In this document: positions 26,236-35,029 of the stretch, in pieces
Layout of the letters: every line of letters begins with the position of its first letter
Position numbering within the stretch: position 1 is the stretch's first letter
Source: LZORAL124-50-18 sp051208045
Lineage (GTDB): Bacteria > Pseudomonadota > Gammaproteobacteria > Pseudomonadales > Oleiphilaceae
Reading direction: 5' to 3'
Assembly (NCBI GenBank): GCA_051208045.1
Contig: JBPJFY010000001.1
Span: forward strand, 1,054,001-1,118,000
DNA: 64,000 nt
The notes under the pieces: model-generated
Seen by the model: only the letters and a program-made list of their open reading frames with translations
Database searches by the model: none
Told to the model about the DNA's origin: nothing
Made by a program: the position numbers and the translations under genes

Positions 26236-27189
26236 ATGTCACAGGGAAAAAAATGGCTGGCAACGCTAGGCTTGCTGACGGCACTTTTTGTGGGCGTCAG
26301 TGCAACAGCGGCAATCTACAAATACGATCTGTTTGACGCTGCAATGCAGCTTGAGCGGGAAAATGCGGGACTGTCGATAGAGCACGTTCAGGTAGACGAC
26401 TTATCTATTACCTATTTGGCAACGAACCAGCCGGAAATGGCTGAAAAGCCTGTGATGGTGCTTATCCACGGATTTGGTGCGATCAAAGAAAACTGGGTAC
26501 GTTATGCCGCTCAGTTAAAAGGGCAGTTCCGCATCATCGCGGTGGATTTACCCGGGCACGGGGAGAGTTCCAAGGAACTCAACCGAACCTACTCGATTGC
26601 GAGTCAGGTAGAATTTCTGAACCGCTTTCTCGAAGTTCTGGAAATACCCCGGGCGCACTTTGCCGGAAACTCGATGGGTGGTGCGATCGCTGCGATGTTT
26701 GGGGCGCACTATCCGGAAAAAACGGAGACACTGGTGCTGTTTGATCCCGCCGGTATTTTTGACTTCAAGGCCCCGTTTCAGGAAATGCTGGCCACCGGGG
26801 AGAATCCGCTGATCGTTAAAAGTGATGCTGACTTTTCATTTTTGATTGATTTCGCTATGGAGAAACCACCGGTAATTCCCTGGCCCATATCTGAAGTCGC
26901 CGCTGAGCGGGCCATGGCCAAATCCGAGATTAACTTGCACATTTTCAAACAATTGGTCGCGCCTGCAGAAGATGACTTCAAAATTCGGTTGGCAGATATT
27001 GCTGCACCAACGCTGATTATCTGGGGCACCGAGGACAGGATTATTGATGTACGCAACGCCGATGTCTTCCAGGCGCTGATTCCCAACGCCTCAACGCTGA
27101 TCTACGAAGGGGTCGGGCATGTGCCGATGCTCGAAGTACCGGCACAATCTTCCCGAGATGTCGTCGCTTTTATCTCCTCCGCTAAATGA
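26236..27189 (+). CDS. Alpha/beta hydrolase (esterase/lipase) with N-terminal anchor
   Basis: 317 residues. A basic-then-hydrophobic N-terminus (KKWLATLGLLTALFVGVSATAA) acts as a signal peptide or anchor. HGFGAIKENW supplies the oxyanion region, GNSMGG the nucleophile Ser, LIIWGTEDRIID the acid Asp, and GVGHVPMLE the His. It lies 94 bases after the monooxygenase, probably in the same transcript, and would hydrolyse its ester product. The last eight bases overlap the convergent flavodoxin-like gene. Confidence 0.88.
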   Translation: MSQGKKWLATLGLLTALFVGVSATAAIYKYDLFDAAMQLERENAGLSIEHVQVDDLSITYLATNQPEMAEKPVMVLIHGFGAIKENWVRYAAQLKGQFRIIAVDLPGHGESSKELNRTYSIASQVEFLNRFLEVLEIPRAHFAGNSMGGAIAAMFGAHYPEKTETLVLFDPAGIFDFKAPFQEMLATGENPLIVKSDADFSFLIDFAMEKPPVIPWPISEVAAERAMAKSEINLHIFKQLVAPAEDDFKIRLADIAAPTLIIWGTEDRIIDVRNADVFQALIPNASTLIYEGVGHVPMLEVPAQSSRDVVAFISSAK

Positions 27190-27643
27190 TACCGGCTTCT
27201 AGACTGGCGGCCATGTACATACCCAGCTCCTCACACTGATCGAGGAAATCCGTCTGCCATTCGCCCCGGCATACCAGCGGGGCGTGTGCTTCCCGCCATT
27301 TCAGGCCCGTCACAATGGTCTTGACGGCGCGTTGCGTGCCTGTGCCATCATGTCCGGCGCGAACGCACAATGCATACGGCTTGCCTTGGGAAAGCTCTAG
27401 GCATGGATAGTAAACGCGGTCGAAGAAATCCTTTAAGGCACCGCTCATGTAACCGAGATTTTCCGTTGTCATCAAAATCATCGCATCCGCTGTCAGCACA
27501 TGCGTGGGCAACGTATCGAACGGGGGCAATAACAAGACATCAACCTCTGTAATGGCTTCGTTTTTCGCGCCGGCTTCTATCGACAAGGCCATTTGATGCG
27601 TATTCGGTGACGGTTGGTGCGCAACAATCAGAAGCTGTTTCAT
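27182..27643 (-). CDS. Flavodoxin-fold NAD(P)H:FMN reductase-like protein
   Basis: 153 residues of the flavodoxin/NADPH-dependent FMN reductase fold: an N-terminal strand KQLLIVAHQPSPNTH with the phosphate-binding loop, then MILMTTENLGYMSGALKDFFDR for the isoalloxazine loop. It probably moves electrons from NAD(P)H through FMN to quinones or other acceptors. No partner is clear. It overlaps the hydrolase gene tail to tail. Confidence 0.85.
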   Translation of the reverse strand: MKQLLIVAHQPSPNTHQMALSIEAGAKNEAITEVDVLLLPPFDTLPTHVLTADAMILMTTENLGYMSGALKDFFDRVYYPCLELSQGKPYALCVRAGHDGTGTQRAVKTIVTGLKWREAHAPLVCRGEWQTDFLDQCEELGMYMAASLEAGII

Positions 27644-27732
27644 CTTTCTTCTCTCTCCTTCTCTCCCCTATCACAAGGCCGTATCAGAGAATGTTACATA
27701 CGGTTACAACAAATTGACAATCTTTCAAAGAA

Positions 27733-27750
27733 TTCAAACGACTGTTTGAA
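27733..27750. promoter_or_regulatory. Palindrome resembling a TetR-family (PsrA-type) operator
   Basis: TTCAAAC GACT GTTTGAA has perfect seven-base arms and is followed directly by a further AAACGTTTG. The half-sites fit the CAAAC-N4-GTTTG pattern described for PsrA of pseudomonads. It lies 56 bases upstream of the periplasmic protein gene at 27806. A regulator binding here is inference. Confidence 0.4.
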
Positions 27751-27805
27751 ACGTTTGTATTAAAATGCGCACCAGTTTAAATCATCCACGAACGAGGATT
27801 CTCTG

Positions 27806-28264
27806 ATGTCATTGATTGCCGGTGTAAAGCGACTGTTCTGTGTTGGGGCTCTTTCCCTGTTTTCCTTGAATGCCATGGCCGCCCCTGAAGCAGGCACGGC
27901 GAGTCACGCACAACTGGAAAGCCTGAAGATCTATACAGATTCGGCCGATGAATTTGCAGGATCCTACCTGGTGGACCAGCACAGTGTGAATTTTGGCGCT
28001 TATGTGAGTGGTGAAGGGAATGTCCACTTCAAATTTGATATCGATGGGAATTTTCGGGAACTGAGCTTCCATATCGAAAACACCGAGCTCTATCTCACGT
28101 CAGGTGACTTCAAGGTGACGGACAATGAGCGCGTGCTGATGTACGATACCGCCAAGACTTTGGTGGATTATGTGCAAAGCCAGGAGAAGGTGGTGCTCAA
28201 TGATCATGTGGTCGTGCTCGTGGGCACACTGAGCAGTTGGAATCAGATAGAGCTGAAACAGTAA
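27806..28264 (+). CDS. Secreted/periplasmic protein, unknown
   Basis: 152 residues. A clear signal peptide (GVKRLFCVGALSLFSLNAMAA) is cut before PEAGT. The mature part, about 125 residues, looks mainly beta-stranded, with alternating aromatic and charged residues such as NVHFKFDIDGNF. No family is recognised. GAGGA precedes the ATG. It is monocistronic, with an upstream palindrome and a strong terminator immediately downstream. Confidence 0.7.
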   Translation: MSLIAGVKRLFCVGALSLFSLNAMAAPEAGTASHAQLESLKIYTDSADEFAGSYLVDQHSVNFGAYVSGEGNVHFKFDIDGNFRELSFHIENTELYLTSGDFKVTDNERVLMYDTAKTLVDYVQSQEKVVLNDHVVVLVGTLSSWNQIELKQ

Positions 28265-28281
28265 GCAAGGGTTTGAATTGA

Positions 28282-28303
28282 GGGGCAGGACGCCCCTTTT
28301 TTT
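28282..28303 (+). terminator. Rho-independent terminator
   Basis: GGGGC AGGAC GCCCC followed by seven T. It ends the gene at 27806-28264 and touches the end of the convergent LysR gene. Confidence 0.85.
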
Positions 28304-29192
28304 ATTGAGATGGTACCAGGGAGTGGCAAAGCTCCAGCCACTTTTCCACGCCGGTCGAGCGATACTTGTCCTTGTGTACCACGATATAAAACTGCCGATG
28401 GAAATCGCGGTGCGGAACGGGCAGGTGGATCAGAGAGCCTCTGGCAAAAGCATCTTCCAGCGTCACCCGAGACAAACAGGCGATGCCTATCTGGGCTTCT
28501 ACCGCCCGTTTGATGGCTTCGGTATGCTGCAACTCCATGGCGATGTGGAGTCGGGGCAGCAGCCCATGCATGGCCCAGTCGAACGCCTGACGCGTTCCCG
28601 AGCCCGGCTCGCGGAGAATCCAGTCGGCGTTCACCAGGTCCGATTCTGCCAACGCAGTCAATTGCGCCAGCGGATGTTTCGGGGAGCAAAACACCGCGAG
28701 CTCATCTTCCAGCCAGGGCGTAATTTCCAGCGCCGAGTGATTGATTTCCCCTTCAAGTAATCCGACATCCAGTTCAAAGTTGGCGACCTTTGCGGCAATC
28801 CTGGTGGTGTTGGCCACCTCCAGGTGCACTCGGGATTCGGGGTGTTCCGCCATGAACTTTGCCACCATGCCCACGGCGAGATAATTGCCGATGGTGAGGG
28901 TGGCACCTACTTTCAGATCTCCCATACCTTCGTGCCGGGAAAACTCGGATTCCAGTGCTTTGGCCTGCGCCAACAACGCTTGTGTCTTCGCACGCAGGGC
29001 TTTCCCGGTTTCGTTCAGTTGAAGGCGTTTACCGACGCGATCGAACAGGCGTGTGTTATAGGTTTGCTCCAGCTTCTGGAGCGCACCACTGGCAGCTGAC
29101 TGAGAGAGTGCGAGGGCGTCAGCCGCCAGTGTAATATTCTCGTAGTGCGCGGCCGCCTGAAAAACTTCGAGCTGTTTGAGTGTAAATTTCAT
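28302..29192 (-). CDS. finR: LysR-family regulator, FinR-like
   Basis: 296 residues: a winged helix-turn-helix N-terminus (LKQLEVFQAAAHYENITLAA, then LSQSAASGALQKLEQ) and a periplasmic-binding-like effector domain. It is divergent from the ferredoxin-NADP reductase gene fpr with about 150 bases between starts. In pseudomonads the LysR regulator FinR sits in the same position and activates fprA under oxidative stress. The symbol rests on this context more than on sequence identity, which I could not compute. Confidence 0.8.
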   Translation of the reverse strand: MKFTLKQLEVFQAAAHYENITLAADALALSQSAASGALQKLEQTYNTRLFDRVGKRLQLNETGKALRAKTQALLAQAKALESEFSRHEGMGDLKVGATLTIGNYLAVGMVAKFMAEHPESRVHLEVANTTRIAAKVANFELDVGLLEGEINHSALEITPWLEDELAVFCSPKHPLAQLTALAESDLVNADWILREPGSGTRQAFDWAMHGLLPRLHIAMELQHTEAIKRAVEAQIGIACLSRVTLEDAFARGSLIHLPVPHRDFHRQFYIVVHKDKYRSTGVEKWLELCHSLVPSQ

Positions 29193-29341
29193 TCTATATC
29201 GAAAAATCAGATTAACTATATTAAAAATATCAGATTTACAGATATAACGTTAAGGTGGTTAAATTGTCAACAAGATCAGGCGATGTTCGCTTTCGTCAGG
29301 CGACAGCGTCACAGCAGTTACTATTACGTATGAGGTGTAAA

Positions 29342-30118
29342 ATGGCGGGATTCATGAAACAGGAAGTCACCAGTGTGAGGCATTGGAACGATACGCTCTT
29401 CAGCTTCACAACCAGTCGGGATCCGTCGTTTCGCTTCAAGAACGGCCACTTCATTATGATTGGTCTGGAGCAGGAGGATGGAAAACCGTTGATGCGGGCG
29501 TACAGCATTGCGAGTGCGAACTACGAAGAAGAACTCGAGTTTTTCAGCATTAAAGTACAGGATGGCCCATTGACCTCGAAATTGCAGAAAATCCAGGTTG
29601 GCGATGAAATCCTCATGAGTCGCAAGCCCACCGGAACGCTGGTTATTGATCACCTGTTGCCTGGCCGCAATCTGTATTTGGTGAGCACGGGGACCGGCCT
29701 TGCGCCTTTTATGAGCATCATCAAAGATCCTGAAACCTATGCCAATTTTGATAAGGTAATTCTAACGCACGGCGTGCGATTTACCTCTGAGCTGGCCTAT
29801 CAGGAGTTGATCCAGAATGAATTACCCAACAATGAGTTTTTTGGTGAGTTAGTGAAAGAAAAACTGATCTACTACCCGACGGTTACCCGGGAGCCTTATG
29901 TCAATAAGGGCCGGTTGACAGATTTGATGGACTCAGGGCAACTGTTCCGCGATCTCAACCTGCCGGAATTCGATCTGGAGGCAGATCGATTCATGGTGTG
30001 CGGTAGCCCGAGCATGTTGAAAGACACGTGCAGCATACTGGACCGTCGCGGTTTTCAGGAAGCTCGACACGGCGATCTTGGGCACTACGTCATCGAACGG
30101 GCATTCGTCGAAAGTTAA
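29342..30118 (+). CDS. fpr: Ferredoxin/flavodoxin-NADP+ reductase
   Basis: 258 residues from the ATG at 29342 with GAGGTG upstream, the usual Fpr length. RAYSIASANY is the FAD site and VSTGTGLAPFMSII the NADP-binding loop. The C-terminus FVES follows GHYVIERAFVE, as in bacterial subclass II enzymes. It reduces ferredoxin or flavodoxin with NADPH and supports Fe-S repair, biotin synthesis and P450 systems, so it could serve the P450 at 15.2 kb. Divergent from finR; a strong hairpin follows. Confidence 0.93.
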   Translation: MAGFMKQEVTSVRHWNDTLFSFTTSRDPSFRFKNGHFIMIGLEQEDGKPLMRAYSIASANYEEELEFFSIKVQDGPLTSKLQKIQVGDEILMSRKPTGTLVIDHLLPGRNLYLVSTGTGLAPFMSIIKDPETYANFDKVILTHGVRFTSELAYQELIQNELPNNEFFGELVKEKLIYYPTVTREPYVNKGRLTDLMDSGQLFRDLNLPEFDLEADRFMVCGSPSMLKDTCSILDRRGFQEARHGDLGHYVIERAFVES

Positions 30119-30129
30119 CTGCTCATCTG

Positions 30130-30157
30130 CTGCGTGCCGAGGTAACTCGGCACGCAG
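30130..30157 (+). terminator. Hairpin terminator after fpr
   Basis: CTGCGTGCCGAG GTAA CTCGGCACGCAG, a perfect 12-base stem, followed by a C/T-rich tail (CCCTCTCTCC) and TTTTC further on. Confidence 0.6.
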
Positions 30158-30260
30158 CCCTCTCTCCTAAATTTTCTTCCCGTCCTCTTTTGAGGTCTTT
30201 CATATCGTGTCTATCCTGTTATAGTGAGGCGCTTTATAAAGGATCTTGATTCTGAAAATA

Positions 30261-30938
30261 ATGAATGACCCTTCTCAACAGGCAGTGGCATGCCCGGTGG
30301 GTGAATCCACCTGTGAGGTAATCGATGAAGTGCACCGGTTACGTCGGGAACTGGCCGAAGTTTCCGAGCTCGTGCATACCGATACACTGACGGGCCTGAA
30401 TAATTATCGTTTCCTGATCCCGGCGTTGGAACAGGAGCTCGAAAGAACCCGTCGCACCGGCTATTCCACCGGGTTCATTATGATTGATTTGGACCATTTC
30501 AAACGCATCAATGATCAATGGGGCCACGACAGCGGTAATCTCGCCTTGCAACATGCAGCGAAGCTGCTGCGCGCTTCAGTAAGAAGAATGGATGTCCCCT
30601 GCCGGTTTGGGGGGGAAGAGTTTGCGGTGATTCTTCCGTCATCAGATTTATCCTCCTGTATTCAGGTGGCTGAGCGCATTCGCCATACCCTGGAGGCTCA
30701 CCCGCTCACACTTCCGAAGACCGAGTTGACGTTAACGGCCAGCCTGGGAGTGGCTCTGTACTCTGCAGTAAGCGCTGGGGGTGTGGAAGCGTTAATCAAA
30801 AGTGCGGATAAGTTTCTCTACGATGCCAAGGAAAAGGGTAGGAACAGGGTATGCCACGCGCCGTTGAAGCCTGATCTGGCATCTGTAAGTGAAGAAGAGA
30901 AGGGCGCGCTGTTTGATATTTTCTCTGACTCAGATTAA
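30261..30938 (+). CDS. GGDEF diguanylate cyclase
   Basis: 225 residues from the ATG at 30261; a TTG at 30246 is nearer to AAAGGA and may be used. A short N-terminal coiled segment (DEVHRLRRELAEVSEL) leads into a complete GGDEF domain: LTGLNNYRF, DLDHFKRIND, and an active GGEEF. An inhibitory RxxD site (RRMD) sits five residues before GGEEF, so product feedback by c-di-GMP is expected. No sensor or membrane domain is present, so input must come through the N-terminal coil. The following solute-binding gene starts 35 bases later. Confidence 0.9.
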   Translation: MNDPSQQAVACPVGESTCEVIDEVHRLRRELAEVSELVHTDTLTGLNNYRFLIPALEQELERTRRTGYSTGFIMIDLDHFKRINDQWGHDSGNLALQHAAKLLRASVRRMDVPCRFGGEEFAVILPSSDLSSCIQVAERIRHTLEAHPLTLPKTELTLTASLGVALYSAVSAGGVEALIKSADKFLYDAKEKGRNRVCHAPLKPDLASVSEEEKGALFDIFSDSD

Positions 30939-30973
30939 GGTTTTTGTTTGGCGTTTTATGTCATGCTAACCGC

Positions 30974-31804
30974 ATGAGGTGCATTTTGAGTGTTCGTGAA
31001 GCGGTGTGCGTCTTCGTCGCGTGGAGCCTGCTACTTGCAGCCCATGGCGCTGGAGCGACGCAAGGGCCAAAGATAAGTGAGGCTCCGGTCACTCGACTGA
31101 TGCTGGGCGGGCCGCCTTGGCTGCCTTTTCTGAATGAGCACCAGCCGCATTCCGGACTCGCAACACAAATTGTGTCCCGTGCATTGAATGAAGCCGGCTA
31201 TCAAACGGATGTACGAATTAAGCCCTGGGTCCGGATTCTTCAGGAAACCCAGCATGGAACGATTGATGTGTTGATCGGTCTGTGGTATTCGGAAGAACGG
31301 GCGGCAGACTTTGCTTACTCACACCCCTATTACCTCAACGAAATTCACTTGATCGCGCCTGCCGGTGCCAACCATGTGTTTACGCAACTTGAAGCGTTGA
31401 AGGGCTATCGAATCGGGGTGCGACCTCGGGCGGCTTACGGCGCAGAATTTGATGCGGCTGACTTTTTGACCAAGGTGGAAGTCCCGGCGCTTGTTAACAT
31501 TATGCGTATGATTGATGTGGGTCGGTTGGAGCTGGGCGTGGGAGATGCCATGATATTTCGGTATCTGCTCAGCGAAAATCCAGGGTTGATTGGGCGATTA
31601 ACACTTCTGAATCCGCCTTTAAGTCAAACGCCGCTGCATATGGCCGTCAGCCGGAAGCGAAAAGATCACGCCGAAGTTGTCCAGAGATTCAATCAGGCAC
31701 TGACCCGAATGCACCACGCCGGGGTGCTCGAAGAGATTTACCGGCAGTGGGGGCAGGAGAGTATACCTGAGCTCGTCAAAGCCGGACTTTCCGCAGGTCA
31801 GTAG
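30974..31804 (+). CDS. Periplasmic solute-binding (SBP_bac_3-type) protein
   Basis: 276 residues from the ATG at 30974; an in-frame TTG at 30944 is an alternative. The signal peptide region (VCVFVAWSLLLAAHGAGAT) is followed by a type 3 periplasmic binding fold: PPWLPFL, then GTIDVLIGLWYSEERAADF, typical of polar-amino-acid-binding paralogues with no transport genes nearby. Such orphan proteins often act in sensing or remain uncharacterised. It probably shares a transcript with the upstream cyclase. Confidence 0.82.
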   Translation: MRCILSVREAVCVFVAWSLLLAAHGAGATQGPKISEAPVTRLMLGGPPWLPFLNEHQPHSGLATQIVSRALNEAGYQTDVRIKPWVRILQETQHGTIDVLIGLWYSEERAADFAYSHPYYLNEIHLIAPAGANHVFTQLEALKGYRIGVRPRAAYGAEFDAADFLTKVEVPALVNIMRMIDVGRLELGVGDAMIFRYLLSENPGLIGRLTLLNPPLSQTPLHMAVSRKRKDHAEVVQRFNQALTRMHHAGVLEEIYRQWGQESIPELVKAGLSAGQ

Positions 31805-31862
31805 CAGGCAACAAAATACGTAGTTTCGGTTTCCAGTTTTTAAATCAACATAGGTAACTTTT

Positions 31863-32396
31863 ATGACCCAGACATCCAGCGTAGAACTTGTTTGTGGAGA
31901 CATTGCCGCTCTGGAAATTCAGGCAATTGTCTGTCCAGCGCACAAGCATTTGATTAAGGGCAAAGGGCTGTCGGCGCAGATTTTTGAAGCTGCAGGCCAG
32001 GAAATGGTGGCGGCGTGTAACGCGCTCCCCGACTGTCCGGTCGGAGAGGCCCGAATTACTTCTGGCTTCGCTCTGCCCGCTGAATTCGTCATTCACACTG
32101 TGACGCCGCAGTGGACGGGCGGGGATCAATGGGGGGGAGCAGATTTGCGTTTATTGCGGCAGTGCTATGAATCTGTATTTGAGCTGGCGCTTGAAAAAGG
32201 CATCAGCGAAATTGCCGTACCTGCCCTGGGTGCCGGAACGAATCGAGCCCCGCAAATCATGGCGGCGAAAATCGGCTTGGAAGTGATCCATGAGTTTGCC
32301 AATCGGTTCTCAAAAGTGCTGGTTTGCCTGCATTCTCTGCAGGCGCATGAGTTTTGGAATGCAGAGTTCGGCAAGTACCAAACCGAAACGGCATGA
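31863..32396 (+). CDS. Macrodomain protein with altered active site
   Basis: 177 residues of the macro (Appr-1''-p processing) fold: VELVCGDIAALEIQAIV, then VGEARITSGFALPAEFVIHTV and ALGAGTNRAPQ. In catalytic members the second strand ends in NAAN, followed by a Gly-rich ADP-ribose loop. Here it reads CPAHKHLIKGKGLSAQIF, so the catalytic Asn is missing and the loop is altered. It may bind ADP-ribose or a related ligand without hydrolysing it. Its TGA overlaps the ATG of the MocA-like gene, so the two are translationally coupled. Confidence 0.85.
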   Translation: MTQTSSVELVCGDIAALEIQAIVCPAHKHLIKGKGLSAQIFEAAGQEMVAACNALPDCPVGEARITSGFALPAEFVIHTVTPQWTGGDQWGGADLRLLRQCYESVFELALEKGISEIAVPALGAGTNRAPQIMAAKIGLEVIHEFANRFSKVLVCLHSLQAHEFWNAEFGKYQTETA

Positions 32397-33094
32397 GCAC
32401 TTCAGGGCTTCCAGGCATACTGTGTTTGGCCGCCGGGCAGTCCGCGCGCTTTGGCAGTAACAAGCTCTTAACGCCATTAACGTTAGAGGACAGGGAGGGC
32501 AGGGAGCACAACACGGTCCTGGGTCAGGTGTTATCCTCGCTCAAAATGACCGGTTTACCGCTGCACTGCGTGTTGCCGGTGAAGCCTGCGCTGCCCTTGG
32601 TGCAGATCCTTGATGTGGCCGAAGTGACGTTCTCGATGAATAATGACTGTGCCCATGGAATGGGATCATCCCTCGCCTGCGGTGTTTCGGCTAAGGCCGA
32701 TTGGCCGGGTTGGGTGATTGCCCTCGCTGATATGCCTTTTCTTCGACCAGAGACAGTGCGGTCGATGATGGAGACTTGGGATAGTTTGTCGGATCAGGCT
32801 CGATCAACGGCCATAATTATTCCAGTCTTCACGTCAGGTGATGTGTCACTGGTGGCGGAGGTTGATGAAATCAGTGGTACGAAGACTCACCGCGGGCACC
32901 CGATCCTCTTTGGCAAGGCCTATTACCCTGAACTCTGCGCGCTGTCCGCGGATCAAGGCGGTCGAGCAATCATTCAGGCGCATGCTGACGCCGTAATCGA
33001 AGTGCCGGTGGCTGATCCAGGCATCTTGGCGGATGTCGATACACCTGAGTTACTCGCGCGTTGGCTGCGACTGTTATCGCCCGGTTCTTTGTGA
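32393..33094 (+). CDS. MocA/MobA-like nucleotidyltransferase
   Basis: 233 residues. The N-terminus GILCLAAGQSARFGSNKLL is the NTP-binding loop of the MobA-like NTP transferase superfamily, and ALADMPFL holds the metal-binding Asp. A later GHPILFG is typical of molybdenum cofactor cytidylyl- or guanylyltransferases. The expected role is attaching CMP or GMP to molybdopterin, but no molybdoenzyme gene is nearby. The start overlaps the macrodomain stop by four bases. The end overlaps the convergent HutZ-like gene. Confidence 0.85.
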   Translation: MSTSGLPGILCLAAGQSARFGSNKLLTPLTLEDREGREHNTVLGQVLSSLKMTGLPLHCVLPVKPALPLVQILDVAEVTFSMNNDCAHGMGSSLACGVSAKADWPGWVIALADMPFLRPETVRSMMETWDSLSDQARSTAIIIPVFTSGDVSLVAEVDEISGTKTHRGHPILFGKAYYPELCALSADQGGRAIIQAHADAVIEVPVADPGILADVDTPELLARWLRLLSPGSL

Positions 33095-33568
33095 TAATAC
33101 GGTTAATGTCTGTGCCTCCACGTCAAAAGCCGCACCAAATCCCCGGACATAAGATGCCTGAGTCGCGCTGAGGCGAAACAGGGTAAAATCTGGCAAGCCT
33201 TTCAACTCCTCAATGGTGTCCCCCAGGCGTGATTGCATGTCCTCCAGAGTTTTCAACGCTTCCGGGGAATTACGCTCTATCGGTACGGCTGTGCAATCAA
33301 ACATGGCACGCTTACGGGCAAAAATATTCTTTGCCTGCACTTCATCCTCGATAATCAGCACGCTGCACCGTGGCTGCGTCCTCAGGTGTTGGGTGTGGGC
33401 TGCCAACGCGCTGACGAAGATGTAAAAATTGCCTTCGTCCCACAAGAAAGGTGCTGCACTGATGGCGGGGTGGTCTTCCGAGGCGAGTGTCGCCAGCTGC
33501 AGGCTTTTTTGCTTGTCCAGCAGTGCGGCCAGCTCCTGTTGAATGGCAGGGTGATCCAGAGTGCTCAT
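33074..33568 (-). CDS. HugZ/HutZ-like pyridoxamine-phosphate-oxidase-fold protein
   Basis: 164 residues with the split-barrel fold: LQLATLASEDHPAISAAPF, FYIFVSALAAHTQHLR, then IFARKRAMFDC. The last block matches the HugZ/HutZ family of haem-utilisation proteins. Members bind haem and may degrade it, or bind flavin. The usual C-terminal haem-binding His region is not obvious in this short version. Convergent with the MocA-like gene. Confidence 0.8.
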   Translation of the reverse strand: MSTLDHPAIQQELAALLDKQKSLQLATLASEDHPAISAAPFLWDEGNFYIFVSALAAHTQHLRTQPRCSVLIIEDEVQAKNIFARKRAMFDCTAVPIERNSPEALKTLEDMQSRLGDTIEELKGLPDFTLFRLSATQASYVRGFGAAFDVEAQTLTVLSQRTGR

Positions 33569-33738
33569 GAGGTCCCTTTGTGCGGTGTTGGTCGGTCACT
33601 TTGGCCGAATCAGCGGCGGGTTTCAAGATTCATTGATGTTTTTCGCTAGGTATCTTGGCAATTTTCATCATTGAGCCAAATGAAGTGGATTGAAAGAATA
33701 AGAAACGATCACACAGAAAGCACCTTAATGGAGGGGAT

Positions 33739-34878
33739 ATGATTCCACGGACTTTATTCGACGCCGACCTGGATGGATTTCGCGACAGCGTACACAAGTT
33801 TTTTCAAAAAGAGGCGGTTCCCTACCATGCACAATGGGAAAAAGATGGCATGGTGGACCGAGCGCTCTGGCGTAAAGCTGGTGAGCTTGGCATCCTGTGC
33901 CCGACGGTACCCGAAGCCTATGGGGGGGTAGGGGCCGATTTTCGCTACAGTGCAGTGGTGATGGAAGAGGCGAGCGCACTCGGTTTGTCTGGCGTGGGGT
34001 TCCCGTTGCATTCCGATATCGTTGCTCCCTATATTCTCCATTATGGTTCGGAGGAGCAGAAACAGAAATATCTCCCCAAACTGGTTTCCGGCGAAATGGT
34101 CGGTGCGATTGCCATGACTGAACCCGGAGCGGGTTCTGATCTTCAAGGTGTAAAAACCACCGCGATCAAAAAGGGCGATCACTATGTACTGAATGGCTCG
34201 AAAACGTTTATCACCAATGGCCAGCTGTGCGATCTGGTGATTGTCGTGGCGAAAACTGACCCCGGAGAGGGGGCCAAAGGCACCAGCCTGTTTCTGGTTG
34301 AATGCGCCTGGGAGGGCTTCTCCAAAGGCACGAATCTGGAAAAGGTCGGGATGAAGGCGCAGGACACGTCTGAACTGTTTTTCCAGGACGTCAAAATCCC
34401 TGAAGGCAACCTGCTGGGCAGCAAAGAAGGGCAGGGATTCTTTCAATTAATGCAGGAATTACCGCAAGAACGCCTGCTCGTTGGGGTGACTGCGTTAGCC
34501 GCCTGTGAGGCCGCGTTTCAATGGACGGTGGATTATGTCAAAGAGCGAAAAGCCTTCGGCAAGCCTATCGCCTCGTTTCAGAACACGCGGTTCAAGCTGG
34601 CAGAATTAAAAGCGGATATCACGGCAGGGCGCGTGTTTGTGGATCGCTGTCTTGAATTGCACCTGGATAAAAAACTGGACGTGCCCACGGCAGCGATGTT
34701 GAAACAGTGGACGACGGATCTGCAGTGTCGTGTTATGGATGAATGTGTTCAGTTGCATGGTGGCTACGGTTATATGTGGGAGTACCCCATCGCCCGCGCC
34801 TGGGCAGACTCCCGAGTGCAACGTATTTATGCCGGTACCAATGAAATCATGAAAGAGATTGTGGCCCGCTCGCTCTAG
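33739..34878 (+). CDS. Acyl-CoA dehydrogenase
   Basis: 379 residues, full length for the family. It has the FAD/substrate block AIAMTEPGAGSDLQG, the strand VLNGSKTFITNG, and the C-terminal signature LHGGYGYMWEYPIARAWADSRVQRIYAGTNEIMKE split over the last helices. It catalyses alpha,beta-dehydrogenation of acyl-CoA and passes electrons to ETF. It is preceded by GGAGGGG and followed by a good terminator, so it is probably monocistronic. Chain-length specificity is not readable. Confidence 0.95.
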   Translation: MIPRTLFDADLDGFRDSVHKFFQKEAVPYHAQWEKDGMVDRALWRKAGELGILCPTVPEAYGGVGADFRYSAVVMEEASALGLSGVGFPLHSDIVAPYILHYGSEEQKQKYLPKLVSGEMVGAIAMTEPGAGSDLQGVKTTAIKKGDHYVLNGSKTFITNGQLCDLVIVVAKTDPGEGAKGTSLFLVECAWEGFSKGTNLEKVGMKAQDTSELFFQDVKIPEGNLLGSKEGQGFFQLMQELPQERLLVGVTALAACEAAFQWTVDYVKERKAFGKPIASFQNTRFKLAELKADITAGRVFVDRCLELHLDKKLDVPTAAMLKQWTTDLQCRVMDECVQLHGGYGYMWEYPIARAWADSRVQRIYAGTNEIMKEIVARSL

Positions 34879-34906
34879 ACCCGGTACACCACCTCTTGAT
34901 CAAGCC

Positions 34907-34931
34907 AGAGGCGCAATCTTGCGCCTCTTTT
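34907..34931 (+). terminator. Rho-independent terminator
   Basis: AGAGGCGCAA TC TTGCGCCTCT followed by TTT. It closes the acyl-CoA dehydrogenase gene. Confidence 0.75.
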
Positions 34932-35029
34932 ACCGTACGAACTCTAAAAAATTCATTTTTGGTATATGTGTCAAGGTATTGCACCTGCTAGTCTTGTACA
35001 TTGTGCGTTTAAAATAACTCCCGAACAAT

